Shown: positions 10,938-19,057 of the stretch, piece by piece | Position numbering within the stretch: the first letter of the stretch is position 1 | How the letters are laid out: each line of letters opens with the position of its first letter | DNA from: Saprospiraceae bacterium | GTDB lineage: Bacteria > Bacteroidota > Bacteroidia > Chitinophagales > Saprospiraceae | Assembly: GCA_022841345.1 (NCBI GenBank) | Contig: JALHRR010000036.1 | Coordinates: 1-47,404 of the forward strand | Direction of reading: 5' to 3' | Length of the DNA: 47,404 nucleotides | Notes under the pieces: generated by a model | The model's input: only the letters and a program-made list of their open reading frames with translations | What the model was told of the DNA's origin: nothing | The model's database searches: none | Program-made: the position numbers and the translations under genes

Positions 10938-11114
10938 TTAGTTTGAGAATCTTGTTATTAAAAATGCACAAATTAATGTATGTGAAAAATTCATTATGTG
11001 AAACCCCTCAATCTGTTCCCATAATCTTTTCCCAGGTTCAGTCGTGACACCACGAAAATATCGATCGTGTTCCCTGGAATAAATCACATAGACATAATAT
11101 TTCTTTCCCTCCAT
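10938..11114 (-). pseudogene. truncated GIY-YIG nuclease gene
   Basis: A 58-codon frame begins MEGKKYYVYVIYS and continues with YFRGVTTEP and a KRLWEQ.EGF segment. This matches, residue by residue, the first ~38 residues of the intact GIY-YIG protein encoded at 11243-11515. After the EGF segment the homology stops and unrelated residues run to a TAA at 10938. The nuclease core and catalytic C-terminal half are missing, so it should be inactive. It sits just downstream of a copy of the tRNA-Asp terminator, in the same arrangement as the intact gene, which marks it as the remnant of a duplicated unit. Confidence 0.75.
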
Positions 11115-11147
11115 GACATTGGTCTTCCAGGTTCTCTAAAATGCAAA

Positions 11148-11171
11148 AGCCCTCTCATTTCTGAGAGGGCT
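11148..11171 (-). terminator. second copy of the tRNA-Asp terminator
   Basis: The hairpin agccctctca-tttc-tgagagggct is identical to the one at 11543-11566 and, on the minus strand, runs into a short U-rich tail. It lies between a decayed tRNA-Asp fragment and the truncated GIY-YIG gene. Confidence 0.75.
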
Positions 11172-11175
11172 CCTT

Positions 11176-11237
11176 GCGGTCCGGAGCCCCAAAGGGTTGG
11201 GGACACGGCGCGACCGAACCCGTCATAGTATTCTAAC
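11176..11237 (-). pseudogene. decayed tRNA-Asp fragment
   Basis: On the minus strand the segment keeps a GTTAGAATAC stretch of the D-arm/anticodon side, a GGGTTCG T-loop core, and the 3' acceptor end CTCCGGACCGC of the intact tRNA-Asp. The anticodon arm is gone, and a CCCCAACCCTTTGGGG near-palindrome is inserted before the acceptor end. It cannot fold as a tRNA. Confidence 0.6.
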
Positions 11238-11242
11238 TTTCT

Positions 11243-11515
11243 CTATTTGAATCTTTTAGGATGATTTATCCTAATTAAATTTTGTAGTTGGGACTTACTA
11301 TACTTCTTTAATACTTTCTCTCTGATTAGTGCATCCTTTTTCAACTCATATACTTCCAAATAATACAATTTCCATGGTCTATATTGGCTTGTCCATCTTG
11401 AGAATCCTTCATTATGCTCCCACAACCTTCTTTCAGGATCAGAACTTACTCCCCGGTAGAATTTATCATGATCTCCTGAATAAATTATATAGACAAAATA
11501 TTTCTCTGGTTCCAT
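11243..11515 (-). CDS. small GIY-YIG family nuclease
   Basis: A 90-residue protein of the single-domain GIY-YIG (YhbQ/URI-type) family. Seen: YFVYIIYS near residues 6-13, FYRGVS.DPERRLWEHN.G around 19-36, and a C-terminal LIREKVLKKYSKSQL helix that should carry the metal-binding glutamate. The second half of the family motif reads YRG instead of YIG. These proteins may be DNA-repair or selfish nucleases; no substrate can be inferred. The ATG lies 27 bp after the terminator hairpin of the upstream tRNA-Asp, in the same orientation, so expression requires read-through or its own weak promoter. A truncated relative lies downstream. The family call is firm, the role unknown. Confidence 0.85.
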   Translation of the reverse strand: MEPEKYFVYIIYSGDHDKFYRGVSSDPERRLWEHNEGFSRWTSQYRPWKLYYLEVYELKKDALIREKVLKKYSKSQLQNLIRINHPKRFK

Positions 11516-11541
11516 ATGCCCAAGATTTCACTTAAATGCAA

Positions 11542-11567
11542 AAGCCCTCTCATTTCTGAGAGGGCTT
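11542..11567 (-). terminator. rho-independent terminator of tRNA-Asp
   Basis: An 11-bp perfect stem (aagccctctca / tgagagggctt) with a TTTC loop sits four bases beyond the tRNA 3' end. On the minus strand it is followed by TTTTGC. It separates the tRNA from the GIY-YIG gene. Confidence 0.8.
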
Positions 11568-11571
11568 CTTG

Positions 11572-11645
11572 CGGTCCGGACGGGACTCGAACCCGCGACC
11601 CCATGCGTGACAGGCATGTATTCTAACCAACTGAACTACCGGACC
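11572..11645 (-). tRNA. tRNA-Asp (anticodon GTC)
   Basis: The 74-nt cloverleaf is read on the minus strand: acceptor GGTCCGG pairs with CCGGACC, followed by discriminator G. The D-arm is GTTCAGTTGGTTAGAA. The anticodon stem CATGC/GCATG encloses loop CTGTCAC, which gives anticodon GTC for aspartate. The T-arm carries GGGTTCGAACCC. CCA is not encoded. It is the only intact tRNA in the window. Confidence 0.95.
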
Positions 11646-11678
11646 TTTTCTTCTTATATTCAACTTCTTTCGTACCTC

Positions 11679-11747
11679 TGGCTCGAACCCGTCCCCAAAG
11701 CTTTGGGGATGACAGGCATGTATTCTAACCAACTGAACTACCGGACC
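11679..11747 (-). pseudogene. tRNA-Asp pseudogene with palindrome insertion
   Basis: The 5' half, from GGTCCGGTAGTTC through CATGCCTGTCA, is identical to the intact tRNA-Asp next to it, and the flanking DNA upstream (ttttcttcttatatt) is also repeated. After the anticodon the sequence changes to the palindrome CCCCAAAGCTTTGGGG, then rejoins at the T-loop core GGGTTCGAGCC. The 3' anticodon strand and the acceptor 3' strand are missing, so it should be non-functional. Confidence 0.7.
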
Positions 11748-11876
11748 TTTTCTTTCTTATATTTCGTCACCTTCGTAACGGGAGGCAAATGTATGTCCTG
11801 TATGGCATTCTTGCAAACATTGCAGACAAAAATATTAAAAAAAAGTTTTGTTATCTTTCCTTATCCTCACGTTTGT

Positions 11877-11884
11877 TACCTTTG
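11877..11884 (+). promoter_or_regulatory. candidate -7 element for accA
   Basis: TACCTTTG fits the Bacteroidota -7 consensus TAnnTTTG and would place transcription start about 30 nt before the accA ATG. I see no well-spaced -33 TTTG, so support is partial. Confidence 0.4.
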
Positions 11885-11919
11885 TTTGTTCCAGCATTAA
11901 CCTCTATAACTCTATTTCT

Positions 11920-12891
11920 ATGGTATTCCTAGATTTTGAAAAGCCCTTGGAGCACCTGCACGATCAACTCGAAAAGGTCAAAGAACTTGGTACTCAGGGA
12001 AATATCGATATTTCCAAAATGACAAAAGACCTTGAAGTAAAGATTAAAGACAAAAGAAAAGAAATCTACACCAATCTCACAGGGTGGCAAAAAGTGCAAC
12101 TTTCAAGGCATCCTGAAAGACCATATACCTTATATTATATCGAGTCCATTTTTAAAAAGTTTATTGAACTTCATGGAGATCGAAATTTTAAAGATGATAA
12201 AGCTATCATTGGAGGACTGGCAAGGTTAGACGATACAAGTGTGGTAGTGATTGGACATCAAAAAGGTGTCAACACAAAAATGCGTCAGTACCGTAATTTT
12301 GGTATGGCAAACCCGGAAGGATATCGAAAAGCTTTGCGTTTGATGAAACTGGCAGAAAGGTTTAAAATGCCAGTTATTACTTTTATAGATACACCGGGTG
12401 CTTATCCGGGAATTGAAGCTGAAGAAAGAGGCCAGGCTGAAGCTATAGCAAGAAATTTATTTGAGATGGCTCAATTAAAGGTTCCAATATTATGCTATGT
12501 CATCGGCGAAGGCGCTTCAGGAGGTGCCATTGGAATAGGATTAGGTGACAGAGTTTTCATGCTGGAAAATACATGGTATTCTGTAATTTCACCTGAATCT
12601 TGTTCCTCCATTTTATGGCATAGCTGGGATTATAAAGAGCAGGCAGCAGAAGCGCTGAAGCTCACTTCTGATCATATGTCAGAAATGGGTTTAATTGACG
12701 GAATCGTTCCTGAACCATTAGGAGGAGCGCATACTGACCCTGAAACAATGTCGAAAACCTTGAAAGCCCATATTCGCAAAAATTTAACTGACCTCTCGAA
12801 ATTATCTCCTGACCGGCGTATCAGAATGCGGATTGAGAAGTATCGGAATATGGGAAAATTTGAAACAAAACCCACTCAGGGCACCAAATAA
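11920..12891 (+). CDS. accA: acetyl-CoA carboxylase carboxyltransferase subunit alpha
   Basis: AccA pairs with AccD to move the carboxyl group from carboxybiotin to acetyl-CoA, forming malonyl-CoA, the first step of fatty-acid synthesis in the cytosol. The 323-residue product from [10 protein letters not shown] matches the usual ~320. Visible hallmarks are the N-terminal helical part (LEKVKELG..), [39 protein letters not shown] and [12 protein letters not shown], typical of the crotonase-fold carboxyltransferase. The frame is open 24 codons further upstream, but that extension is hydrophobic, overlaps the promoter-like box and is not family-like, so I start at 11920. It stands alone, 24 bp before the next gene on the same strand. 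Confidence 0.95.
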   Translation: MVFLDFEKPLEHLHDQLEKVKELGTQGNIDISKMTKDLEVKIKDKRKEIYTNLTGWQKVQLSRHPERPYTLYYIESIFKKFIELHGDRNFKDDKAIIGGLARLDDTSVVVIGHQKGVNTKMRQYRNFGMANPEGYRKALRLMKLAERFKMPVITFIDTPGAYPGIEAEERGQAEAIARNLFEMAQLKVPILCYVIGEGASGGAIGIGLGDRVFMLENTWYSVISPESCSSILWHSWDYKEQAAEALKLTSDHMSEMGLIDGIVPEPLGGAHTDPETMSKTLKAHIRKNLTDLSKLSPDRRIRMRIEKYRNMGKFETKPTQGTK

Positions 12892-12915
12892 CCTTTTCCC
12901 ATCGTTGAAGCACAC

Positions 12916-13452
12916 ATGAATTTTATGAAATTTCTCAAGGTTCCACTGCGAGAGCGAATTATTAAGAAAGCAGTCCAAAAAAGACAGAATTCCTCACAGC
13001 TACTCCAAGTGGATTTCAACTCTATCCATGATCTGATCATAGTGGTGGATTACAATGCTACAGATGCCAAAGCGCTGGAATCATGCCAGAAAAAACTCAG
13101 GGAAAAGTTTTCTGCCTCTGTAAATTTCATTCTATACACAGAACAGCCTGCAGACATACTGCAGGGATTTTACCCGCTGAACCGACAAGATGTAAACACC
13201 TCTCTTGAAATAAAAAATCAGGATATATTGCAAATATTAAGTCGAAAATATTCCCTTGCACTTATCTTCAATCCGGAACACAAACAAGAAATTCAATATC
13301 TGGCTACTCAGATTCAATCGGACCTGATTATTGGTTCAGAAAAATATAGAATTGATCTTTACGACATCATTATGTATGATGGTGATGATATGAATTTGCG
13401 TAGCTTTGTCGATCTTTCTATTGATTTATTGTTAAACATCAGCTCATCATGA
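12916..13452 (+). CDS. DUF6913-type conserved Bacteroidota protein
   Basis: A 178-residue soluble protein without signal peptide or membrane segment. It starts MNFMKFLKVPLRER and contains alternating strands (IIVVDYNAT, SVNFILYTEQ, LALIFNPE, SDLIIGSEKYRIDLYDIIMY) suggesting an alpha/beta fold. I match it from memory to DUF6913, an uncharacterised family often found directly before dapA in Bacteroidota. Its stop overlaps the dapA start (ATGA), so the two are translationally coupled and probably share a role or control. No catalytic motif is apparent. Confidence 0.75.
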   Translation: MNFMKFLKVPLRERIIKKAVQKRQNSSQLLQVDFNSIHDLIIVVDYNATDAKALESCQKKLREKFSASVNFILYTEQPADILQGFYPLNRQDVNTSLEIKNQDILQILSRKYSLALIFNPEHKQEIQYLATQIQSDLIIGSEKYRIDLYDIIMYDGDDMNLRSFVDLSIDLLLNISSS

Positions 13453-14363
13453 AGTTGAATAATTTGCTCAGTGGTACCGGAGTGGCATTGGTCACACCTT
13501 TCAAAAATGGCTTGATTGATTACACAAGTTTGGAAAATGTAATCGAATATGTGATTACCGGGGGAGTTGACTATGTGGTTTGCCTGGGTACAACCGGTGA
13601 AGCAGTAACCCTGACCATGGAAGAATGCCTGGAAGTCAAGCAATTTACAGTGAAGGTCGTGAATGGAAGGGTCCCTGTAGTATTTGGACTCTTCGGCGGG
13701 TCTTTTACAGCCAGAATTACTGAGCGAATGAAAGAATATAACCTGGACGGAGTGAGCGCACTATTATCCAGTAGCCCCAATTATATTAAGCCTACACAGG
13801 AAGGAATTATCAAACATTATGAGGCTCTGGCCGCAGCTACCCCCCTCCCAATTATAATGTACAATGTTCCAGGCCGGACTGCTTCCAATATGGAAGCCGA
13901 TACCGTAATAAAGCTGGCTAAACAAAGAAGTAAAATCATTGGCATCAAAGAAGCTTCCGGAGATATGTATCAGGGAGCTAGAATAGCTGCAGAAGTTCCT
14001 GAAGATTTCCTTGTACTTTCCGGAGATGATCTGACAACCCTTCCGCTCATAGCTTGCGGTGGACATGGTGTCATTTCGGTAATAGCAAATGCCTTTCCAA
14101 GGTCCTTTTCTTCAATGACAAAGGCTGCATTAGAAGGTAATTTTGAAAAAGCACGTACATTCAATCGACCATTACTGAAAATGTATAAATGGATTTTTGT
14201 GGAAGGAAGTCCCAGCGGGATCAAATTTGTAATGTCTCAAATGGGTTTATGCAGTCCTGAACTAAGGCTTCCATTGATGGAATTAAGCGCAGGTTCACAG
14301 AAAGCTATGATGGCCGACCTGGAGGAAGCAATAGCTTTTGAGAAAAGCCTTTTCCAGGCCTGA
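13449..14363 (+). CDS. dapA: 4-hydroxy-tetrahydrodipicolinate synthase
   Basis: DapA condenses pyruvate with aspartate semialdehyde, the committed step to diaminopimelate and lysine. The 304-residue TIM-barrel protein has the expected residues: GTTGE near 47-51, the catalytic tyrosine in MYNVPGRT (Y138, with R143) and the Schiff-base lysine in IGIKEASG (K167). Length is close to the family norm of ~290-300. Its ATG overlaps the stop of the DUF6913 gene by four bases, and its stop lies two bases from the end of the convergent membrane hydrolase gene, leaving no room for a separate terminator. Confidence 0.96.
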   Translation: MKLNNLLSGTGVALVTPFKNGLIDYTSLENVIEYVITGGVDYVVCLGTTGEAVTLTMEECLEVKQFTVKVVNGRVPVVFGLFGGSFTARITERMKEYNLDGVSALLSSSPNYIKPTQEGIIKHYEALAAATPLPIIMYNVPGRTASNMEADTVIKLAKQRSKIIGIKEASGDMYQGARIAAEVPEDFLVLSGDDLTTLPLIACGGHGVISVIANAFPRSFSSMTKAALEGNFEKARTFNRPLLKMYKWIFVEGSPSGIKFVMSQMGLCSPELRLPLMELSAGSQKAMMADLEEAIAFEKSLFQA

Positions 14364-14365
14364 CT

Positions 14366-15580
14366 TTATTTTTGATTTCCCTTCAACCGGGTCCAAAATG
14401 CCTTAAATATAGGTCCCATTGGCTGGTTTACTTCCCTGTTTTGCCTCATGGTAAATTCATCAGCTTTTTTCTCAACAATAAAATGAAAGAAAAAATATCC
14501 TCTCCCTTCTGCTGCAAAATCATTGTCCCCAAACCTTAGATCTTTCCATTTCCAAAGTTCAGGACCGGATTTTTCCACCAGATAATAATCATTTGAAAAC
14601 CATCTCAACGTGGACACAAGATTTTCATCATTGATTTCCTGGGTTAATTCATGATTTGCTTCGCTTTCAATGAGCGGAATTCTGAGCCCCTTTTTGTCCA
14701 GTAAGGATATATATCCATGAACATAGCCATCCACGGTCTCAGCCACACAAAACCACAATATGTTATTCAGGAAAGTCGGAGTCGTAAAGATTCTCTTGTA
14801 TTCTATTCCTTCCCGACTAAGCTGTTCTTCAAAGGTTCGACTTATCTGATTTTTATTATAAAGTGTCATTAATAAATACATCGAACTGATGATAACGCCC
14901 GCATATCCCCAGTTTTTCCTGCCTTTACTACTTCGCTTATAAAACATAGCTACGATCAGGCAAATCATAAATGGAACTGTATAAAAAGGATCGACCACAT
15001 GTATGCTATCCCAGGCAATCCGGGCGTTTGTAAAAGGAAAGAACAGCTGAGTACCATAAGTAGTAAAACAATCCAATAATGTATGTGTAAGCAATGCCAG
15101 AAAGAAAAATAAATACCACCTGTTAAAAGAAACTTCTTCTACCCTCTGGATCACCGGTATGTATCTTTTCGACATTCTCCAGGTCAGTCCGGATCCAAGA
15201 ATGATAAGCAGAGTTCCTGAGATGATACCGAAACTATTTTGCAGTGACAACAGGAATCCACCCATTCCTGCAAGAAATATAAAGACTAAAACAGTCTTTA
15301 AAATCTTTGCCCATTTCCTGTCATGAATTCCTTTAGCATACCATTCTTTGGCTATCCATGAAAATACTAATGACGCTATAACAACAAATGTAATCGAATG
15401 CGTTACTCCCCGGTGAAAGGCCAGCGCTGATAATTCATCCATGAAATTCCCGGGTATGACATCAAGATCAGGTATTGTACCGGCTATAGCCCCCCACACA
15501 ATCGCGCGATTTCCCAGCTTTTTTCCTAAAATAACCTCTCCTACAGCCGCTCCCAATACTATTTGTGTCAAGGAATCCAT
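14366..15580 (-). CDS. YdjM-family membrane-bound metal-dependent hydrolase
   Basis: A 404-residue integral membrane protein of the YdjM/DUF457 type. It begins DSLTQIVLGAAVGEVILGKK and has the conserved IPDLDVIP, FHRGVTHS (about residues 54-60) and HTLLDCFTTYGTQ motifs whose His/Asp residues likely bind metal. Several hydrophobic segments fill the first ~250 residues; the C-terminal ~150 residues are soluble. The biochemical substrate of this family is not settled. It is convergent with dapA and 12 bp downstream of the next minus-strand gene, so it could be co-transcribed with that gene and rnc. Confidence 0.85.
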   Translation of the reverse strand: MDSLTQIVLGAAVGEVILGKKLGNRAIVWGAIAGTIPDLDVIPGNFMDELSALAFHRGVTHSITFVVIASLVFSWIAKEWYAKGIHDRKWAKILKTVLVFIFLAGMGGFLLSLQNSFGIISGTLLIILGSGLTWRMSKRYIPVIQRVEEVSFNRWYLFFFLALLTHTLLDCFTTYGTQLFFPFTNARIAWDSIHVVDPFYTVPFMICLIVAMFYKRSSKGRKNWGYAGVIISSMYLLMTLYNKNQISRTFEEQLSREGIEYKRIFTTPTFLNNILWFCVAETVDGYVHGYISLLDKKGLRIPLIESEANHELTQEINDENLVSTLRWFSNDYYLVEKSGPELWKWKDLRFGDNDFAAEGRGYFFFHFIVEKKADEFTMRQNREVNQPMGPIFKAFWTRLKGNQK

Positions 15581-15592
15581 GAACCTTTTCGT

Positions 15593-16564
15593 TTAAATAT
15601 AAAATTCTCCTCTGTAGCCTACTGCCAAAACCCTCAATCCGTCATTTTCCCATTCTCCAAATATATTGAGGTCCTGTTCCAGCGAAAGTAACAACCATTC
15701 AGGCTTGATTGTGGTTGCAGAATGCACAGAAATATATTTTCCGTTTTTGTCAGATATTCGGAGTGCTTTACCTGACTTCAGAAAAAAAACAGATTTTAAT
15801 ATCACCGGACAATGCAGAACAAAGGGTGTTTTCCCTAAAATACTTCCTACAACGGAACTAAGGGTTTCAAGAGAATTTCCGAAAGCTGGCCAGTCTGCAA
15901 AAAAATCAGATCTTAATTCTCTAACCATGACCCTGAAGTTATTTTCACCCGGATAAAAAACCATTCCCGCAGAATATTTTTTACCAGGAACCCAGGGAAA
16001 AGCAGTTTTTTGAAATGGAGGTAAATATTCCAAATGTTGAGCCCACAGCTGAGTGTTCTCTCCAAAGAGCCAGGTTCTCACTGACTGCAATTGTTCTATC
16101 CGTTCCCTGACAATTCCCATTACAATCCAATTGTCATCCACCACAGGGAGACTCTCCAGCTTCTCCTTCGAAATCACCCATCCTCCCCAAATCAACCAGG
16201 AAGCATCTTCCTTATCAGGGTTTTCTTTTGAAAGTATCTTCGTTAAATGAATACTGTAAGGGTACCAAATACCAATTTGCTCCAGCAAAAGTTCAATCCA
16301 TCCTGATTCTTCTTTTTCGAGATCCAGCAGGAAAAGCCGAATTTGCCTGCCCAAAGATCCCATCCTGAGATCTACCAGACGCTCACTGAGGTAAGTAAGT
16401 TTTTCAGTCCAAAGTTTTTTCCCTTCATACACTCCGCTGGAAATGATATCCTCACAAAACGATGTAAGTAAACCCGCTCCTGATATCATGTCAGCTTTTC
16501 TGTCTTCCGGGAAATCCATTCGGGAGATTATTTCAGGATGGCTATTACCATCAATGTGCACCAT
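15593..16564 (-). CDS. hypothetical protein between rnc and the YdjM-type gene
   Basis: A 323-residue soluble protein that I do not recognise. It starts MVHIDGNSHPEIISRMDFPEDRK, has no signal peptide or clear transmembrane span, and is unusually rich in Trp (for example LIWGGWVISKEK, LFGENTQLWAQHLEYLPP, FPWVPGKKYSAGMVFYPG). Its start overlaps the end of rnc by 14 bp, implying translational coupling, and it lies 12 bp before the YdjM-type gene. The context suggests an operon rnc-unknown-hydrolase. Codon use and base composition resemble the neighbours. No function is proposed. Confidence 0.75.
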   Translation of the reverse strand: MVHIDGNSHPEIISRMDFPEDRKADMISGAGLLTSFCEDIISSGVYEGKKLWTEKLTYLSERLVDLRMGSLGRQIRLFLLDLEKEESGWIELLLEQIGIWYPYSIHLTKILSKENPDKEDASWLIWGGWVISKEKLESLPVVDDNWIVMGIVRERIEQLQSVRTWLFGENTQLWAQHLEYLPPFQKTAFPWVPGKKYSAGMVFYPGENNFRVMVRELRSDFFADWPAFGNSLETLSSVVGSILGKTPFVLHCPVILKSVFFLKSGKALRISDKNGKYISVHSATTIKPEWLLLSLEQDLNIFGEWENDGLRVLAVGYRGEFYI

Positions 16565-17285
16565 TGGATAATAGTCCCAACTCTAACAGAGCACTCTCAG
16601 AGGCAAGTTGTTCTGCAGATTTTTTATTGAAGTCATCACCAATGGCCAGTGTTCTGCCGTCCACCAGCACTGCTACTTTAAAGCGATCCCGCTTGTCCAT
16701 TTTATAGCGTTGTACAACTTCGTATTCTATGTCTTTGCCTTGCTTTTGACACCATTCAAGCAATTGGCTCTTGTAATTGTCATCAAAATGTTCCAAAAGA
16801 TGGATGTCCAGATAATCTCTAAGGATTCTTCGAACTACAAATTTCTCGGTTTTCTTATAACCATATTGAAGATACACAGCTCCAACCAATGCTTCAACAG
16901 CATTTCCCAGCATAGATTTACTGAGTCTGGTTGAATTAAATTCTTTAAGAAGCACATCCAGTCCCATCTTGTCTCCAATTTCATTCAGGGTATCTCTCTT
17001 GACAATCTTCGAGCGCATTTTGGTTAGAAACCCTTCGTCCTGATACGGATATTTTTTGTACAAATATTCGGCCACGATGGATGAAAGCATAGCATCTCCA
17101 AGATACTCAAGTCGCTCATTATTAGAGGGTTGATCATGTCCATTTTGACTTGAGCGATGATAAAATGCGAGCTTGAATAGCTCAAGATTGATAGGCAAAA
17201 ATCCCAAAACAGCTTTTAAACTCCTCGCCAGATGTCTGTCAGGAGATAAAAACATGTTATATAGAATTCGAAAGACTTTCAACAT
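16551..17285 (-). CDS. rnc: ribonuclease III
   Basis: RNase III cleaves double-stranded RNA, including rRNA precursors. The 244-residue product has an endonuclease domain with the signature NNERLEYLGDAML (E57, E60, D64) and a C-terminal double-stranded RNA-binding domain from about residue 170 (LLEWCQKQGKDIEYEV ... KKSAEQLASESALLELG). In the second metal-site motif, LGNAVEALVGAVYL, the aspartate corresponding to E. coli D114 reads Asn (N128), while the following catalytic Glu (E131) is kept; this may be a lineage-typical variant. Two neighbours follow on the same strand, the first overlapping its stop. Confidence 0.95.
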   Translation of the reverse strand: MLKVFRILYNMFLSPDRHLARSLKAVLGFLPINLELFKLAFYHRSSQNGHDQPSNNERLEYLGDAMLSSIVAEYLYKKYPYQDEGFLTKMRSKIVKRDTLNEIGDKMGLDVLLKEFNSTRLSKSMLGNAVEALVGAVYLQYGYKKTEKFVVRRILRDYLDIHLLEHFDDNYKSQLLEWCQKQGKDIEYEVVQRYKMDKRDRFKVAVLVDGRTLAIGDDFNKKSAEQLASESALLELGLLSNGAH

Positions 17286-17523
17286 AAAATTTTCAGTGCT
17301 TCAAACTTAAAAATAAACATTCAATGTTCAATAAAATTGAAAAGAAACCTTGCTAGGTGGACTAATTCTTATTGAACAGATAATACAAGTATCAAATCAA
17401 TAAAGTCGACTTTTCAACTCTTAAAGTTGCAAAATATGATCAGGTAGTAACTTACTTCGGACATATGTCTGTGACCAGATGAATGTAAAACGTTGTTGTC
17501 AGAAGTGTATCCAAATAAAGAGC

Positions 17524-18771
17524 TTAATCCTCAAATGCTTTTACAATAACGGACGAATTGTGTCCTCCAAATCCGAAAGTATTACTCAGGATGACTTTTA
17601 CCTTCTTTTCCTGCGCCTGGTTAAATGTAAAATTAATTTTTGGATCCAACTCAGGATCATCAGTAAAATGATTGATGGTAGGTGGAATAAAACCATCTCG
17701 AATAGCCAAAATACCACAAATAGCCTCAATAGCTCCGGCAGCTCCCAGCAAATGGCCTGTCATAGACTTTGTGGAGCTCAGATTCATTTTGTAGGTATGC
17801 TCTTTGAAAACTTTTAAAACCGCTTTTGTTTCAGCAATATCCCCCAGTGGCGTGGAAGTTCCGTGCATATTTACATAGTCGATATCTTCCGGGTTCATTC
17901 CTGCATCCTTTAATGCAATTTCCATTACCCGCATTGCCCCCAATCCTTCGGGATGAGGAGCTGTAATGTGGTAAGCATCAGCAGTCATTCCCCCACCTGC
18001 TATCTCTGCGATAATGTTTGCCCCTCTTTTCTTTGCATGCTCATATTCTTCTAATACAAGAGCAGCTCCTCCTTCACCAAGTACAAATCCATCTCTGTCT
18101 CTGTCAAACGGTCGGCTGGCTGTAAGAAAATCTTCATTTCTTTCAGAAAGTGCTTTCATTGAATTGAAGCCTCCTACTCCTGAGGTAGTAACTGCAGCCT
18201 CTGAACCACCACAAATCATGACATTGGCTTTTCCGAGTCTGATATAATCAGTCGCATTATTGATTGCATGTGTTGAGGAAGCACATGCTGAAACCGTAGC
18301 ATAATTAATACCCCGAAAACCATACTTTATGGAAATATATCCTGCTGCAATATCCGTAATCATTCGGGGTATCAGGAAAGGATTGTGTCTCGGAGTACCA
18401 TTTCCCAATACGAAATCTGATATTTCGTTTTCCAAAGACCTCAATCCTCCAATACCAGAGCCCCATATTACTCCTGCCATATCCAGATCTATCTTTTCCA
18501 AATCCAGACCCGCCATTTCCATAGCTTCATCTGCCGCATACATGGCAAACTGAGCGAAATGGTCCATTCTTCTCGATTCCTTTTTGTCTACACGAAGCTC
18601 CGGATCGAAATTCTTTATTTCACAAGCAAATTTTGTCTTGAAATTTGTGGCATCAAATCGTGTGATAATATTGGCTCCACTGACACCATTTTTCAAGGCT
18701 TCGGTAAATGATTTGACATCATTCCCGATTGGGGTCAATGTACCAATTCCTGTAACGACGACTCGTCTCAT
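17524..18771 (-). CDS. fabF: beta-ketoacyl-ACP synthase II
   Basis: FabF elongates acyl-ACP with malonyl-ACP in fatty-acid synthesis. From the ATG at 18771 (MRRVVVTGIGTLTPIGND) the product is 415 residues, and the active-site residues fall at the E. coli positions: C163 in SACASSTHA, H303 in NMHGTSTPLGD, K335 and H340 in STKSMTGHLLGAAG. The frame stays open 26 codons upstream, but that extension is Lys-rich and not family-like. It lies downstream of acpP on the same strand; a strong terminator separates them, so fabF probably also has its own promoter. Confidence 0.96.
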   Translation of the reverse strand: MRRVVVTGIGTLTPIGNDVKSFTEALKNGVSGANIITRFDATNFKTKFACEIKNFDPELRVDKKESRRMDHFAQFAMYAADEAMEMAGLDLEKIDLDMAGVIWGSGIGGLRSLENEISDFVLGNGTPRHNPFLIPRMITDIAAGYISIKYGFRGINYATVSACASSTHAINNATDYIRLGKANVMICGGSEAAVTTSGVGGFNSMKALSERNEDFLTASRPFDRDRDGFVLGEGGAALVLEEYEHAKKRGANIIAEIAGGGMTADAYHITAPHPEGLGAMRVMEIALKDAGMNPEDIDYVNMHGTSTPLGDIAETKAVLKVFKEHTYKMNLSSTKSMTGHLLGAAGAIEAICGILAIRDGFIPPTINHFTDDPELDPKINFTFNQAQEKKVKVILSNTFGFGGHNSSVIVKAFED

Positions 18772-19000
18772 GTGTTTAATTTTTGATATCAATTGAGTTG
18801 AAATTCGCTGAATTTCCTTCTTCAATTTATTCGGCTTAAATATGCGCACTGAACTTTAAGAAGCCCAACAACAAATAAATTGGAAAATTGGTGCTACACT
18901 CAATTTGATTTTTCACTTCTTAAAATAGAAAAAATATCTTCACTTCAAATCTTCATTTGATTCTTAAGACACTTTTATTAGAAATTAAAACCATTGGAAT

Positions 19001-19034
19001 AAAAAAAAGCACTATCATTTTTAATTGATAGTGC
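19001..19034 (-). terminator. rho-independent terminator after acpP
   Basis: A 9-bp perfect stem, gcactatca / tgatagtgc, with an 8-nt loop is followed on the minus strand by eight U residues (a-run at 19001-19008). It lies 23 bp past the acpP stop and before fabF. Confidence 0.85.
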
Positions 19035-19057
19035 TCATTCTTTTCTGGCTATATTTA

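Noticed and set aside
11550-11732. 60-residue minus-strand frame across the tRNA-Asp and its pseudogene
   Set aside because: It is the translation of the tRNA and its duplicated half, with no independent coding support.
17479-17817. 112-residue plus-strand frame
   Set aside because: It lies mostly antisense to fabF, which is certain from its active-site residues.
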